DNA of 52,556 nucleotides, taken from the NCBI GenBank assembly GCA_026417625.1, contig JAOACW010000001.1, positions 255,542 through 308,097 of the forward strand. The letters run 5' to 3'. Of this stretch, positions 1 through 8,344 are shown piece by piece. Source of the stretch: Syntrophales bacterium (GTDB lineage Bacteria > Desulfobacterota > Syntrophia > Syntrophales > UBA8958). Positions within the stretch are counted from its first letter, which is position 1. The number at the start of each line of letters is the position of its first letter. The position numbers and the translations under genes were made by a program. Below the pieces are notes generated by a model. That model was not told the DNA's origin, searched no databases, and was given only the letters and a program-made list of their open reading frames with translations.

Positions 1-422
1 TTGGTCTTGTCCTCCACCAGGTTAAAAATCCAAACGCGCATGTGTCTATAGATTCCGTAAAGGATTTCAGAGAGTTAACTCAGATTAAAATCGAAGCGCG
101 CACTACAGGTCTATTTATGATAGGCGGGGGTGTCCCCAAAAACTTCGCCCAGGATACAGTTATATGCGCCGAAATACTCGGAAAGGATGTCCCCATGCAT
201 AAGTACGCCATTCAGATAACGGTAGCAGACGTGAGAGACGGAGGCTGTTCTGGATCCACACTGAAGGAGGCAACGTCGTGGGGCAAAGTTGAAGGATCAT
301 TTGAGAAGATGGTTTACGCTGAAGCTACATCTGTCCTCCCCCTAATTGTAAGTTATCTGTACCATAGAGGTAGCTGGAAAAAAAGGAAGAGATTGAGACT
401 TGCAAACCTATTCACCACATAA
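1..422 (+). CDS. Deoxyhypusine synthase family protein, 3' part
   Basis: The reading frame is open from base 3, so the gene begins outside the window and only about 140 C-terminal residues are here. The first in-window GTG at 42 is internal, since matching sequence (VKNPNAHVSID) runs through it. Family motifs are SIDSVKDFREL, the glycine-rich IGGGVPKNF, YAIQIT and EATSWGKV. In deoxyhypusine synthases the lysine of the SWGK motif carries the aminobutyl intermediate from spermidine, and it is kept here. Bacteria lack eIF5A, the eukaryotic and archaeal substrate, so the bacterial relatives are thought to act in polyamine chemistry (for example homospermidine formation) or on an unknown acceptor. 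The C-terminus is basic (KKRKRLR). The family is sure; the reaction is not. Confidence 0.88.
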   Translation, partial: GLVLHQVKNPNAHVSIDSVKDFRELTQIKIEARTTGLFMIGGGVPKNFAQDTVICAEILGKDVPMHKYAIQITVADVRDGGCSGSTLKEATSWGKVEGSFEKMVYAEATSVLPLIVSYLYHRGSWKKRKRLRLANLFTT

Positions 423-445
423 AAAAACACCGCTATCAGCGGTGT
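420..445 (-). terminator. Rho-independent terminator downstream of tRNA-Ala
   Basis: A perfect 7-bp stem (ACACCGC/GCGGTGT) with a 5-base loop is followed on the minus strand by a run of seven T. It lies 12 bases past the CCA end of tRNA-Ala and overlaps the stop codon of the rightward gene. On the plus strand no T-run follows, so it should act mainly on the tRNA transcript. Confidence 0.8.
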
Positions 446-457
446 AACCTTTAGTCT

Positions 458-533
<76 letters not shown>

Positions 534-543
534 GTGACTTTCC

Positions 544-572
544 ATGTAACCTATTTCCTCCTTTCGTGTCAA
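544..572 (-). promoter_or_regulatory. Possible promoter for tRNA-Ala
   Basis: On the minus strand a perfect TTGACA lies 17 bases upstream of TTACAT, a poor -10 match. The start point would fall a few bases before the mature tRNA 5' end at 533, a common tRNA promoter layout. The spacing and -35 support it and the -10 does not. Confidence 0.4.
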
Positions 573-592
573 GATACTTCTTGTCCTTCTCC

Positions 593-622
593 TTGACATT
601 CCCCTTCAATATGGCCTATAAA
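593..622 (+). promoter_or_regulatory. Sigma70-type promoter for the pilT operon
   Basis: TTGACA at 593-598 and TATAAA at 617-622 are separated by 18 bases. Transcription would start near 629, giving a leader of about 37 bases that carries the ACGGAGG ribosome site before the ATG at 666. It is the only clear promoter seen at the head of the long rightward array. Confidence 0.65.
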
Positions 623-665
623 CTTTCACTAATTTCACAGTCAGTTACACAAACGGAGGTGGGGG

Positions 666-1748
666 ATGGCTAAAATAGATGCCTTTTTCCAGTTAATGCA
701 CGAAGAGGGAGCATCTGACCTCCACCTGGTCAGCGGTCAACAGCCTGCTATGAGAATCAGGGGAGAGATCGAGAGGATCAAGTACAACGTTCTGGAAAAC
801 GATGAACTCAAAGCAATGCTCTATGAAATTACACCGGAGCACAAAATCAAACAATTCGAGGAAACAGGAGATGTGGATTTTGCTTATGAAATACCTGGTT
901 TGGGAAGATACCGCGCAAACTTCTTTATGCAGAAATGGGGGTGTGCTGCTGTATTCCGTGTAATCCCGAGTGAAATACTCACTGTTGAGCAACTCGGCCT
1001 ACCCCCTGTAGTAGCTCGACTCGCCTCCTTACCCAGGGGACTCGTTCTTGTAACGGGACCTACAGGCAGTGGAAAATCCACCACCCTTGCTGCCATAATT
1101 GACGAGGCAAATCGAACACGTAAGGATCACATTATAACCATTGAAGACCCCATTGAATTTGTTCATCATAGTAAATCCTGCATTGTAAATCATAGGGAGG
1201 TAGGGCTACATACCAAGAGTTTTTCCGCGGCTTTGAGGGGCGCTTTGAGAGAAGACCCAGATATTATTCTGGTTGGAGAAATGAGAGATTTAGAAACCAT
1301 AAGACTGGCTGTAGAGGCGGCATCTACTGGACACCTCGTGTTCAGTACGTTACATACCACAAGTGCTGCTAAAACGGTGGACAGAATAATTGAAGTGTTC
1401 CCCGCTAATGAACAGGCCCAGATCCGTTCGACTCTGGCTGACGGAATACGTGCTGTAATTTCCCAGGTGCTCTTCCGAAGGATAGACAAAAAGGGGCGCT
1501 GTGCAGCGTTGGAAATCTTGATTGCCACCCCCGCAGTTCGTAGTCTTATCCGTGAGGCAAAAACCCATCAGATTCCCTCGATGATTCAGACAGGCAAAAA
1601 GTACGGTATGCAGCTTTTGGATGACGCTATATATGATCTTCTGATGAAAGGTTGGATAAGTGCTGACGAGGCATACGCCAAAGCCAATGACAAAAATCGC
1701 TTCCGCCAGTTCCTGAAAGCACCGCCCACAGACTTCACAGAAGCATAA
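666..1748 (+). CDS. pilT: Twitching-motility ATPase, PilT family (first copy)
   Basis: A hexameric secretion-superfamily ATPase that drives retraction of type IV pili at the inner membrane base. The N-terminal PAS-like part starts with the PilT signature GASDLHL. The RecA-like core shows Walker A GPTGSGKST (131-139), the Asp box TIEDPIEF (158-165), Walker B DIILVGEMRD (199-208) and the His box TGHLVFSTLHT (221-231). The length of 360 residues is normal. The ATG follows an ACGGAGG site. It is first in the rightward array, 12 bases before a second paralogue, which recalls the pilT-pilU pairs of other proteobacteria. The rest of the pilus machinery is not in the window. Confidence 0.93.
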   Translation: MAKIDAFFQLMHEEGASDLHLVSGQQPAMRIRGEIERIKYNVLENDELKAMLYEITPEHKIKQFEETGDVDFAYEIPGLGRYRANFFMQKWGCAAVFRVIPSEILTVEQLGLPPVVARLASLPRGLVLVTGPTGSGKSTTLAAIIDEANRTRKDHIITIEDPIEFVHHSKSCIVNHREVGLHTKSFSAALRGALREDPDIILVGEMRDLETIRLAVEAASTGHLVFSTLHTTSAAKTVDRIIEVFPANEQAQIRSTLADGIRAVISQVLFRRIDKKGRCAALEILIATPAVRSLIREAKTHQIPSMIQTGKKYGMQLLDDAIYDLLMKGWISADEAYAKANDKNRFRQFLKAPPTDFTEA

Positions 1749-1760
1749 CGGAGGGATTCC

Positions 1761-2948
1761 ATGAGAATCCAAGAAATAGACTACATTCTTAACAAAATGT
1801 TGGATGCGTACGACGATGTGTCTGATTTGAATATTACGGTTGGGAAACCCTTTCAGGTAGAATCGGCAGGGGAGCTCAAAGAGGTAATCATGGATCCACC
1901 CTTCGCTAAGTTAACTCCGTTTCAGACAGAGATATTCGCCCTTAATCTCATAAATCAGGATCGCCGATTGATCGAAACACTACTGAGAGAGGGTTCCTGC
2001 GATACTTCCTACGAACTGCCAGGAAAAGCGAGGTTTCGGGTCAATATCTTTTCCCAACGTGGCAACTATTCCATAGTGTTGAGGAAATTACCGACAAAAA
2101 TACCTACGTGTGCCGAGCTTAATCTCCCTGAGGCTTTCTACAGAATGGCCGAAGAAAAAAACGGAATAATTCTTGTCACCGGTGCGACGGGTAGCGGTAA
2201 GTCTACCTCATTGGCTGCTATCCTGAACGAAATTAATGAAAAAAAAGCCGTCCATATTATAACTCTTGAGGATCCTGTGGAGTTTTCCCATCCCCACAAA
2301 AAAGCCACTTTCAATCAGCGAGAACTGGGAAAAGACTTCGACACGTTCGCCAACGGTTTAAGGGCCGCTCTCCGACAGTCACCTAAGGTAATACTCGTAG
2401 GTGAGATGAGGGATAGAGAAACAGTGGAAATAGGCCTTTCCGCCGCGGAAACTGGACATCTCGTCCTGAGCACACTGCATACCGTGGATGCGGGTCAAAC
2501 GATAAACCGCATACTGGGCATGTTCCCCCCTGAGGAGGAGAAACAGATTCGCGTTCGATTAGCCGACACGATACGCTGGGTAGTTTGTCAGCGTCTCTTA
2601 CCCAAGGTGGGAGGGGGAAGAGTGGCGGCTTTTGAAATCATGGGAATGAACATCCGCGTAAAGGATACAATACTCAATGGTGAGTCGGAAGGAAAAACCT
2701 TCTACGAAATTATGCAGGCCAGTCGTGCATTTGGTATGATGACATTCGACGATTCCATCCTCGAATTGTACGAAAAAGGTCTCATAACTGAAGAGACTGC
2801 ACGGGCATACGCCTCCAACAAAAGCGTTGTGGGTAGAGGGATCGATGCCATTAAAAGTGCGGCAGGGAAAGCGACAACCGACATTGGCAAGCTCACTATC
2901 GACAGAGACTACGGAAAACCAGGGAGAGCCGGATTTGAAAGGAGATGA
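1761..2948 (+). CDS. Twitching-motility ATPase, PilT/PilU family (second copy)
   Basis: A second PilT-type ATPase, 395 residues, with the same order of motifs: Walker A GATGSGKST (141-149), Asp box TLEDPVEF, Walker B VILVGEMRD and His box TGHLVLSTLHT. It differs from the first copy at the N-terminus (SDLNITVGKPF instead of SDLHLVSGQ) and has a longer charged C-terminal tail. Retraction paralogues in tandem usually split into a main motor (PilT) and an accessory one (PilU); this copy is the better PilU candidate, but the sequence does not decide that. A GGAGG site precedes the ATG. The next gene, a receiver-like protein, starts 6 bases after the stop. Confidence 0.9.
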   Translation: MRIQEIDYILNKMLDAYDDVSDLNITVGKPFQVESAGELKEVIMDPPFAKLTPFQTEIFALNLINQDRRLIETLLREGSCDTSYELPGKARFRVNIFSQRGNYSIVLRKLPTKIPTCAELNLPEAFYRMAEEKNGIILVTGATGSGKSTSLAAILNEINEKKAVHIITLEDPVEFSHPHKKATFNQRELGKDFDTFANGLRAALRQSPKVILVGEMRDRETVEIGLSAAETGHLVLSTLHTVDAGQTINRILGMFPPEEEKQIRVRLADTIRWVVCQRLLPKVGGGRVAAFEIMGMNIRVKDTILNGESEGKTFYEIMQASRAFGMMTFDDSILELYEKGLITEETARAYASNKSVVGRGIDAIKSAAGKATTDIGKLTIDRDYGKPGRAGFERR

Positions 2949-2954
2949 TAACTT

Positions 2955-3470
2955 ATGGAGAATAGCGAAGATATCCTCACTGAAGTGACGAGAAGTGTGT
3001 ATGACGCAGAGGACATACCCTTTGAATTCCTGGAAGAAGGAGTAGAAACCGCCCTCATATGTGTTTCAGAACCATCCCAAAGGGTACAAATATCGAACGT
3101 TCTTAAAGAAATGGGATACAGAGTATATGAAGCACTTAACACTCGAGATGCTTTGAAGAAAACCCGTTTTCACACTTACGACCTCGTTATCATAGATGAA
3201 AAATTCGATTCAAAAGACCAAGATACTAATGAACTTCACACATATTTCAGCTTTCTCCCCATGAGCACAAGAAGAAAGATGTTCGTTGTGCTCATATCAG
3301 ATAGTTTCCGCACCATGGACAACATGGCGGCTTTCAACAGAAGTGTTAATCTCATCGTAAACAGAAAAAATATTCAGGATTTCGCAGCGATCCTAAAAAA
3401 AGCAACAGCGGACCACCATGCTTTTTACCATGTATTTAATGATACCCTGAAAAAAATAGGGAAGTTTTGA
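2955..3470 (+). CDS. Degenerate response-regulator receiver protein
   Basis: A 171-residue protein whose middle part (about 32-150) folds like a CheY-type receiver. The pattern is TALICVSEPS, then VLKEMGYRVYEALNTRDAL, DLVIIDEKF with candidate phosphoacceptor D81, VVLISDS and an NRKN loop with K138. The acidic pair normally at the end of strand 1 is reduced to S38-E39, so phosphorylation may be weak or absent. No output domain is visible. Its place directly after two pilus motor genes suggests a switch or adaptor for pilus retraction; this is inference. An AGGAG site overlaps the previous stop. Confidence 0.7.
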   Translation: MENSEDILTEVTRSVYDAEDIPFEFLEEGVETALICVSEPSQRVQISNVLKEMGYRVYEALNTRDALKKTRFHTYDLVIIDEKFDSKDQDTNELHTYFSFLPMSTRRKMFVVLISDSFRTMDNMAAFNRSVNLIVNRKNIQDFAAILKKATADHHAFYHVFNDTLKKIGKF

Positions 3471-3490
3471 ATATTTAAAGGAGAATTACA

Positions 3491-4771
3491 ATGCAACGAA
3501 AGATCAAATCCATCCATGCCATGGAGATACTCGATTCCCGGGGAAACCCCACTATTAAGACAACCGTAGTACTGGACAACGGTATAATGGCTTCAGCGTC
3601 AGCGCCTTCCGGAGCCTCCACAGGAGAACATGAAGCTGTGGAGCTCAGAGATGGAGGAAGAACACGCTATTTTGGGAAAGGTGTTCTGAAAGCAGTGGCT
3701 CAGGTAAACGAAGTGATTGCGCCTATCCTCATTGACATGGACCCCACAAAGCAAGCTGAGATTGACCGCCTCATGATCCGTCTTGATGGAACTCCCGGAA
3801 AGAGTAAATTAGGAGCAAACGCCATCGTTAGTGTTTCTATGGCGGTAGCTCGCGCTGCTGCCCTCGCAGCTGACATACCCCTTTACGCCTATATGGGTGG
3901 TTTTGGTGCCTTACGTCTGCCCGTTCCTATGATGAACATCCTAAACGGTGGAATGCATGCGAATAACAATCTGGATTTTCAAGAATTTATGGTCATGCCC
4001 ATAGGGGCTCCAACATACGCCGAGGCGCTACGCTACGGTGTGGAAACATTTCACACTCTGAAAAAGATTCTAAGCGAAAAGGGATATGTCACTTCCGTTG
4101 GTGACGAAGGTGGGTTTGCCCCCAACTTAAAGAGCAACGAGGAGGCATGTGAGCTATTGATTATGGCGATTGAAAAGGCAGGGTACAAACCAGGTGAAGA
4201 CATAGCCATTGCCTTAGACGTCGCGGCCAGCTCTTTCTACAAAAAGGGCGTTTACCATCTATCCCGTTCAGGTCAGGGTAAGAAAAGTACAGACGAAATG
4301 ATTGCCCTGTATGAAAAATGGATCCATAAGTATCCCATTGTTTCTATCGAAGACGGTTTGTCTGAGAAGGACTGGAAAGGTTTCAAAAAGATGACATCCA
4401 TCCTCGGCAAAAAAGTCCAAATAGTAGGAGATGATCTATTCGTAACAAATCCAAAATTCATAGAACGGGGTATTGAGGAAAAAACTGCAAATGCAGTTCT
4501 CATAAAATTCAATCAAATAGGAACTGTGACAGAAACAATGGAAGCCATCAACCTATGTCATCGGTCTGGTTGGAACTACATCATATCGCACAGATCCGGG
4601 GAAACAGAGGATACATTCCTGGCAGACTTTGCCGTTGCTATGGGAAGCGGTCAGATAAAAGCAGGTTCACCCTGTCGGGGTGAACGGACAGCTAAGTACA
4701 ACCGTCTTTTAGAGATCGAAACGGAACTAGGGAGGGCAGCAAAATTTTGTAACCCTTTTAAGAAGGAATGA
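3491..4771 (+). CDS. eno: Enolase (phosphopyruvate hydratase)
   Basis: Converts 2-phosphoglycerate to phosphoenolpyruvate in glycolysis and gluconeogenesis; a cytosolic magnesium enzyme. The 426-residue length fits. Seen are [10 protein letters not shown] near the N-terminus, [10 protein letters not shown] with the catalytic glutamate region, metal ligands in [11 protein letters not shown] and [10 protein letters not shown], the catalytic lysine in LIKFNQIGT (most enolases have V instead of F), and [19 protein letters not shown] carries S where E is usual, a mild divergence. AAAGGAG precedes the ATG. It sits between the pilus genes and the cobamide block with no functional link evident. Confidence 0.96.
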   Translation: MQRKIKSIHAMEILDSRGNPTIKTTVVLDNGIMASASAPSGASTGEHEAVELRDGGRTRYFGKGVLKAVAQVNEVIAPILIDMDPTKQAEIDRLMIRLDGTPGKSKLGANAIVSVSMAVARAAALAADIPLYAYMGGFGALRLPVPMMNILNGGMHANNNLDFQEFMVMPIGAPTYAEALRYGVETFHTLKKILSEKGYVTSVGDEGGFAPNLKSNEEACELLIMAIEKAGYKPGEDIAIALDVAASSFYKKGVYHLSRSGQGKKSTDEMIALYEKWIHKYPIVSIEDGLSEKDWKGFKKMTSILGKKVQIVGDDLFVTNPKFIERGIEEKTANAVLIKFNQIGTVTETMEAINLCHRSGWNYIISHRSGETEDTFLADFAVAMGSGQIKAGSPCRGERTAKYNRLLEIETELGRAAKFCNPFKKE

Positions 4772-4793
4772 TTTAGACAATCGGAGGGGTCCG

Positions 4794-5105
4794 ATGAAAA
4801 TCAACATGCCCATAAAGTTCCATGGAAATTACGTGGTTATAATCAAAACGGGAGACAAGGAAGACAGGGAGAGGTGTCAAAAACTCACAGTGAGGGAGCT
4901 TACAGCTGAAGAAATAGAATTAGCCTATCGCGATGCGCCACAGGGAGAAAGACCAACCCATCAGGTAACATTTTACGACTTCGGCTGCAAACGAATCATC
5001 GAAGGTACAATAAAAGACAACACAGAAGATAGATTGTCCTTTGTGGTCAAAGACAAAGAGTATATATTCACACCGTTTGTTCCTCGGTCGCAGAAAACAT
5101 CGTAG
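4794..5105 (+). CDS. Small conserved-looking protein of unknown function
   Basis: 103 residues, charged, no signal peptide and no membrane segment. It reads as a mostly beta protein with alternating hydrophobic stretches (YVVIIKTG, HQVTFYDFG, LSFVVKDKEYIFTPF) around an acidic helix (RELTAEEIELAYRDA). I do not recognise the family. It has a good GGAGG site and stands 22 bases after enolase and 11 bases before cbiR, so it belongs to the same transcript. A function cannot be named. Confidence 0.7.
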   Translation: MKINMPIKFHGNYVVIIKTGDKEDRERCQKLTVRELTAEEIELAYRDAPQGERPTHQVTFYDFGCKRIIEGTIKDNTEDRLSFVVKDKEYIFTPFVPRSQKTS

Positions 5106-5116
5106 TTTTTTAAATA

Positions 5117-5902
5117 ATGAAACTTCCCCGTCTGAAAGGAAAACTGCCATTTCGCATAGGAACAACCTCTTACATAATACCAGCGGATGTGGCCGCAAAT
5201 ATATGTCTTCTGGGATCCTTTGTAGATGAAATAGAACTGGTTCTATACGAAGGATTTCTCCCCTCAAGGGAGGAAGTACTCCTATGGGGATCTTTGAAAA
5301 GAGAATACAATCTTCAAATTAACGTACATCTGCCCATGGCCATTCCCCTTGGCGATCCTGATTTCAAACTGCGTCGGAAAGGTTGCGACAAGATGCTTCA
5401 GTTTATGGAACGCCTAAATCCTCTTGAACCCACAACCTATATCCTCCATCTCGAACAAAATGGAAATAGAGACACAGGCAATGAGATTCGAAATGAGTGG
5501 ATAAACTGTCTCAGAGACTCACTCAACGTATTGAGAGAAAGAGGTATGAACCCTGATAAATGTGCCGTGGAAAATCTGAACTACCCTTTAAGCTGGATTG
5601 AAGACCTTATAAACGATTTTCATCTAAAAGTCTGTTTGGACACGGGGCATCTTCTCTTGCAGGGTGCAAATCTCCACTACCACTTTGAAAAATACAGGGA
5701 TAAAATAATTATGATTCACCTCCACGGGTTGTCCGGTGGCTTGGACCACAGCTCCATAACGGATGTTTCAGAAACAGCATGGAAAGATATATGCGGTTTC
5801 TTAGAAAACTATTTTTACGGTGTCTCTTTAGAGGTGTTTTCCCTAGAGGATCTTAGATCATCCTTAGAGAAACTGAAGAGAGCTTTTCCATGGGTAGAAT
5901 AA
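5117..5902 (+). CDS. cbiR: Cobamide-remodelling phosphodiesterase CbiR
   Basis: A TIM-barrel protein of the AP-endonuclease-2/xylose-isomerase-like superfamily. CbiR enzymes cut the nucleotide loop of cobamides to give cobinamide phosphate, so that another lower ligand can be fitted. Barrel-end motifs that can bind metal are seen in INVHLPMAI, HLEQNG, VENLNYP, CLDTGHLL, MIHLHG and SLEVFS. At 261 residues the size fits. The identification rests on these motifs and on context: it overlaps cobU by 13 bases and is followed by cobT and cobS, the enzymes that rebuild the nucleotide loop. No strong ribosome site is seen before the ATG. Confidence 0.8.
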   Translation: MKLPRLKGKLPFRIGTTSYIIPADVAANICLLGSFVDEIELVLYEGFLPSREEVLLWGSLKREYNLQINVHLPMAIPLGDPDFKLRRKGCDKMLQFMERLNPLEPTTYILHLEQNGNRDTGNEIRNEWINCLRDSLNVLRERGMNPDKCAVENLNYPLSWIEDLINDFHLKVCLDTGHLLLQGANLHYHFEKYRDKIIMIHLHGLSGGLDHSSITDVSETAWKDICGFLENYFYGVSLEVFSLEDLRSSLEKLKRAFPWVE

Positions 5903-6426
5903 CGCTAGTTACGGGTGGTAGTAGAAGTGGTAAAAGTTCCTTTGCACAAAAACTGGCAGAAGAAACGTCCGAGGAGAGATTTTATATAGCCACGGCACCA
6001 GTTACGGACCATGAAATGGCCAACCGTATAGAACTTCACAAAAAAGAGAGACTGGCTGGCAATTGGCAAACCATTGAAGAAGAACTTCGCCTAAAAGATG
6101 CGTTGCAGAGCATACCAGAAAATGCCGTTGTGATAATTGACTGTCTAACACTTTGGGTTAATAATCTCCTCTACGATGCGGGGAAAAGAGGAGTAACCCT
6201 TACAGAGGAAGACATAAGCGAAAAATGCCACTCTCTGAGCACGACAGCGAAAAAAAGAACAGGGGATGTTATTTTCGTAACCAACGAGGTGGGAATGGGT
6301 ATAGTACCTGAAAATGAAATCGCAAGAAGATTCCGCGATCTGACAGGGCGTTGCAATCAGGTAGTAGCGAAGACAGCGGATCATGTGATCCTTATGGTGT
6401 GCGGGATTCCCACCACCATAAAATGA
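5890..6426 (+). CDS. cobU: Adenosylcobinamide kinase / adenosylcobinamide-phosphate guanylyltransferase
   Basis: A bifunctional enzyme that phosphorylates adenosylcobinamide and then attaches GMP, giving Ado-cobinamide-GDP for CobS. The P-loop is GGSRSGKS (residues 9-16). IATAPVTDHEMANRIELHKKER carries the histidine (H50) at the place of the guanylylated residue. The kinase core motif VIIDCLTLWVNNLL and the EVGMGIVP segment are present. The length of 178 residues is typical. The start overlaps the end of cbiR, which points to coupled translation. Confidence 0.95.
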   Translation: MGRITLVTGGSRSGKSSFAQKLAEETSEERFYIATAPVTDHEMANRIELHKKERLAGNWQTIEEELRLKDALQSIPENAVVIIDCLTLWVNNLLYDAGKRGVTLTEEDISEKCHSLSTTAKKRTGDVIFVTNEVGMGIVPENEIARRFRDLTGRCNQVVAKTADHVILMVCGIPTTIK

Positions 6427-6445
6427 TGAATGGACTTTTCGGAGA

Positions 6446-7504
6446 ATGTTGTTGTTGGAAGATACTGTAAACCGAATAACCCCACAGGATGGCCAGATTC
6501 GGCAACTTGCTACAAAAAAATTGGAGCAACTCACAATGCCGTACTGGGCCTTAGGACGCCTAATGGATCTAGCTGTGGAACTGGCTGGTATCACAGGTCG
6601 AATTCCCCCTCCCGTAAAGAGAAAAACCGTGATAGTAATGGCAGCAGATCATGGGGTTGTGTGGCGTGGTGTAAGTAAGTACCCTCAGGCAGTCACACTG
6701 CAGATGTTGCACAATTTTGTAAATGGGCGGGCGGCGATAAACGCAATCGCAAAGGTAGTGGGTGCCCGTGTTGTTGTGGTAGATATGGGAGTTGCCGGAG
6801 ATACAGATGAACTCATTAGATCAGGCAAAATTATAGATGGCAAGATCGCCCCAGGGACAGCAGACATGTGCACAGGACCAGCCATGACAAGGAATGAGGC
6901 CGTTCGGAGCATTGAAGCGGGAATCCGAGTAGTCCATGAATTGAACAACACAACTGACGTTTTTGCTACAGGAGAAATGGGTATCGGCAATACCACATCA
7001 AGCAGCGCTATCATCGCTGTGTTCACTCGATCACCTGTTGAAACCGTAACAGGCCGAGGAACCGGTCTGGACGATAGAGAATTGGCCTACAAAGTATCCA
7101 TCATTAAAAAGATCATCGAAATAAACGAACCGGATCCGAAAGATCCCATAAGTGTACTTGCCCGTGTAGGTGGTTTTGAAATAGGTGGGATAGTTGGTCT
7201 TATCTTGGGAGCTGCTTCCCTTAAAAAACCTGTTCTAGTTGACGGTTTCATATCAACGGCTGCAGCCATCATTGCCTCCCACTTAGCACCGCTATGCAGA
7301 TACTACATGATTGCATCACACCGTAGCGAAGAAAAAGGGCATCAGATTGCCCTTGACTATTTAGGTTTGAAACCTCTAATCAATCTGAACATGCGTTTGG
7401 GAGAAGGTACAGGGGCAGCTCTCACTATGCCATTTCTCGACGCTGCGTCTGCCCTTTTCACTGATGTAGCAACATTTGAGGAAGCAAAAGTCTCCAAATC
7501 GTGA
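6446..7504 (+). CDS. cobT: Nicotinate-nucleotide-dimethylbenzimidazole phosphoribosyltransferase
   Basis: Makes the alpha-ribazole phosphate that becomes the lower ligand of cobamides, using nicotinate mononucleotide and a base. Key motifs are AADHGV (67-71), GEMGIGNTT (176-184) and the catalytic glutamate in RLGEGTGAAL (E320). The size of 352 residues is standard. The start is uncertain: the ATG at 6446 is followed by three TTG codons, and the GGAG at 6441-6444 fits one of the TTG codons better by spacing. The gene overlaps cobS by 4 bases. Confidence 0.95.
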   Translation: MLLLEDTVNRITPQDGQIRQLATKKLEQLTMPYWALGRLMDLAVELAGITGRIPPPVKRKTVIVMAADHGVVWRGVSKYPQAVTLQMLHNFVNGRAAINAIAKVVGARVVVVDMGVAGDTDELIRSGKIIDGKIAPGTADMCTGPAMTRNEAVRSIEAGIRVVHELNNTTDVFATGEMGIGNTTSSSAIIAVFTRSPVETVTGRGTGLDDRELAYKVSIIKKIIEINEPDPKDPISVLARVGGFEIGGIVGLILGAASLKKPVLVDGFISTAAAIIASHLAPLCRYYMIASHRSEEKGHQIALDYLGLKPLINLNMRLGEGTGAALTMPFLDAASALFTDVATFEEAKVSKS

Positions 7505-8322
7505 CTATTAAATCATTTCTGGCAACCATCCAGTTCCTCACAGTTTTGCCTCTACCCCGATACCTCAGACAAGAGCCCCAAATGCTCGCAGGTTCGCAGG
7601 TTCATTTTCCCATGGTGGGAATGATCATAGGAATTATTGTGGCCACTATAGATACCTGCCTACAAAACACCCTCCCCATCCAAACACGCTCAGTAATGGT
7701 AGTTATCCTCTTCGCAGTAATTACAGGCGGGCTCCACTTGGATGGACTTGCAGACACAGCTGACGGACTTTTCAGCCTCCGGAATAATAGAGAAAAAGTC
7801 CTCGAAATAATGCGGGACAGTCGCCTTGGAGCAATGGGAGCAATTACACTGGTCCTCATCCTGGGTCTTAAGATGGCATCGTTATCGGAAGTACCCGCCA
7901 ATTTAAGACAAGCAATCATCATCCTTGCACCCACTGCGGGAAGAACAGCCATAACATGTACCCTCACATTTATGCCGTACGCCCGCTCTGAAGAAAGCAT
8001 AGTGTTAACCTTCCTAAAGAGGCGTTCTCCATGGCACGCACTCTGGGGTATTGGTTTTCTCTTGGCCTTATCAGTTCTACAATTCAAAGCGCATGGTGTT
8101 ATTATATGTGTAATATCCCTATGTGTTGCCTTGATGTTCGCAATCTGGATTAAAGCAAAATTAGGGGGGTTCACAGGAGACACTCTGGGGGCCCTTTCGG
8201 AAGTTTCAGAGACTGCAGTTATCGTTATGGGCACACTGCTATCAGGAAATCCTAGTCTAAACTTACTCCCTTTTTCTTATTTTTGCTTGGACAACCCAGC
8301 TTTGATCGTGCTATGGTCGTAA
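7501..8322 (+). CDS. cobS: Adenosylcobinamide-GDP ribazoletransferase (cobalamin synthase)
   Basis: An integral inner-membrane enzyme that joins Ado-cobinamide-GDP to alpha-ribazole (phosphate), the last step of cobamide assembly. The metal-binding signature GGLHLDGLADTADG lies at residues 76-89, followed by RDSRLGAMG. The C-terminal GGFTGDTLGALSEVSE motif and several hydrophobic segments are present. The GTG start sits in the GTGA overlap with the cobT stop, so the two are translationally coupled. The length is 273 residues. The C-terminal tail after about residue 250 is less typical. Confidence 0.95.
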   Translation: MTIKSFLATIQFLTVLPLPRYLRQEPQMLAGSQVHFPMVGMIIGIIVATIDTCLQNTLPIQTRSVMVVILFAVITGGLHLDGLADTADGLFSLRNNREKVLEIMRDSRLGAMGAITLVLILGLKMASLSEVPANLRQAIIILAPTAGRTAITCTLTFMPYARSEESIVLTFLKRRSPWHALWGIGFLLALSVLQFKAHGVIICVISLCVALMFAIWIKAKLGGFTGDTLGALSEVSETAVIVMGTLLSGNPSLNLLPFSYFCLDNPALIVLWS

Positions 8323-8344
8323 AGATCAAAGGAGAAAGTTTAAA

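Noticed and set aside
4772-5116. Cobalamin riboswitch before the cobamide genes
   Set aside because: The genes are preceded by a coding gene and short gaps, and no B12-box-like element was seen.
7602-8234. 210-residue open frame opposite cobS
   Set aside because: It lies fully inside cobS on the other strand and reads as low-complexity S/T/R/I typical of a shadow frame.
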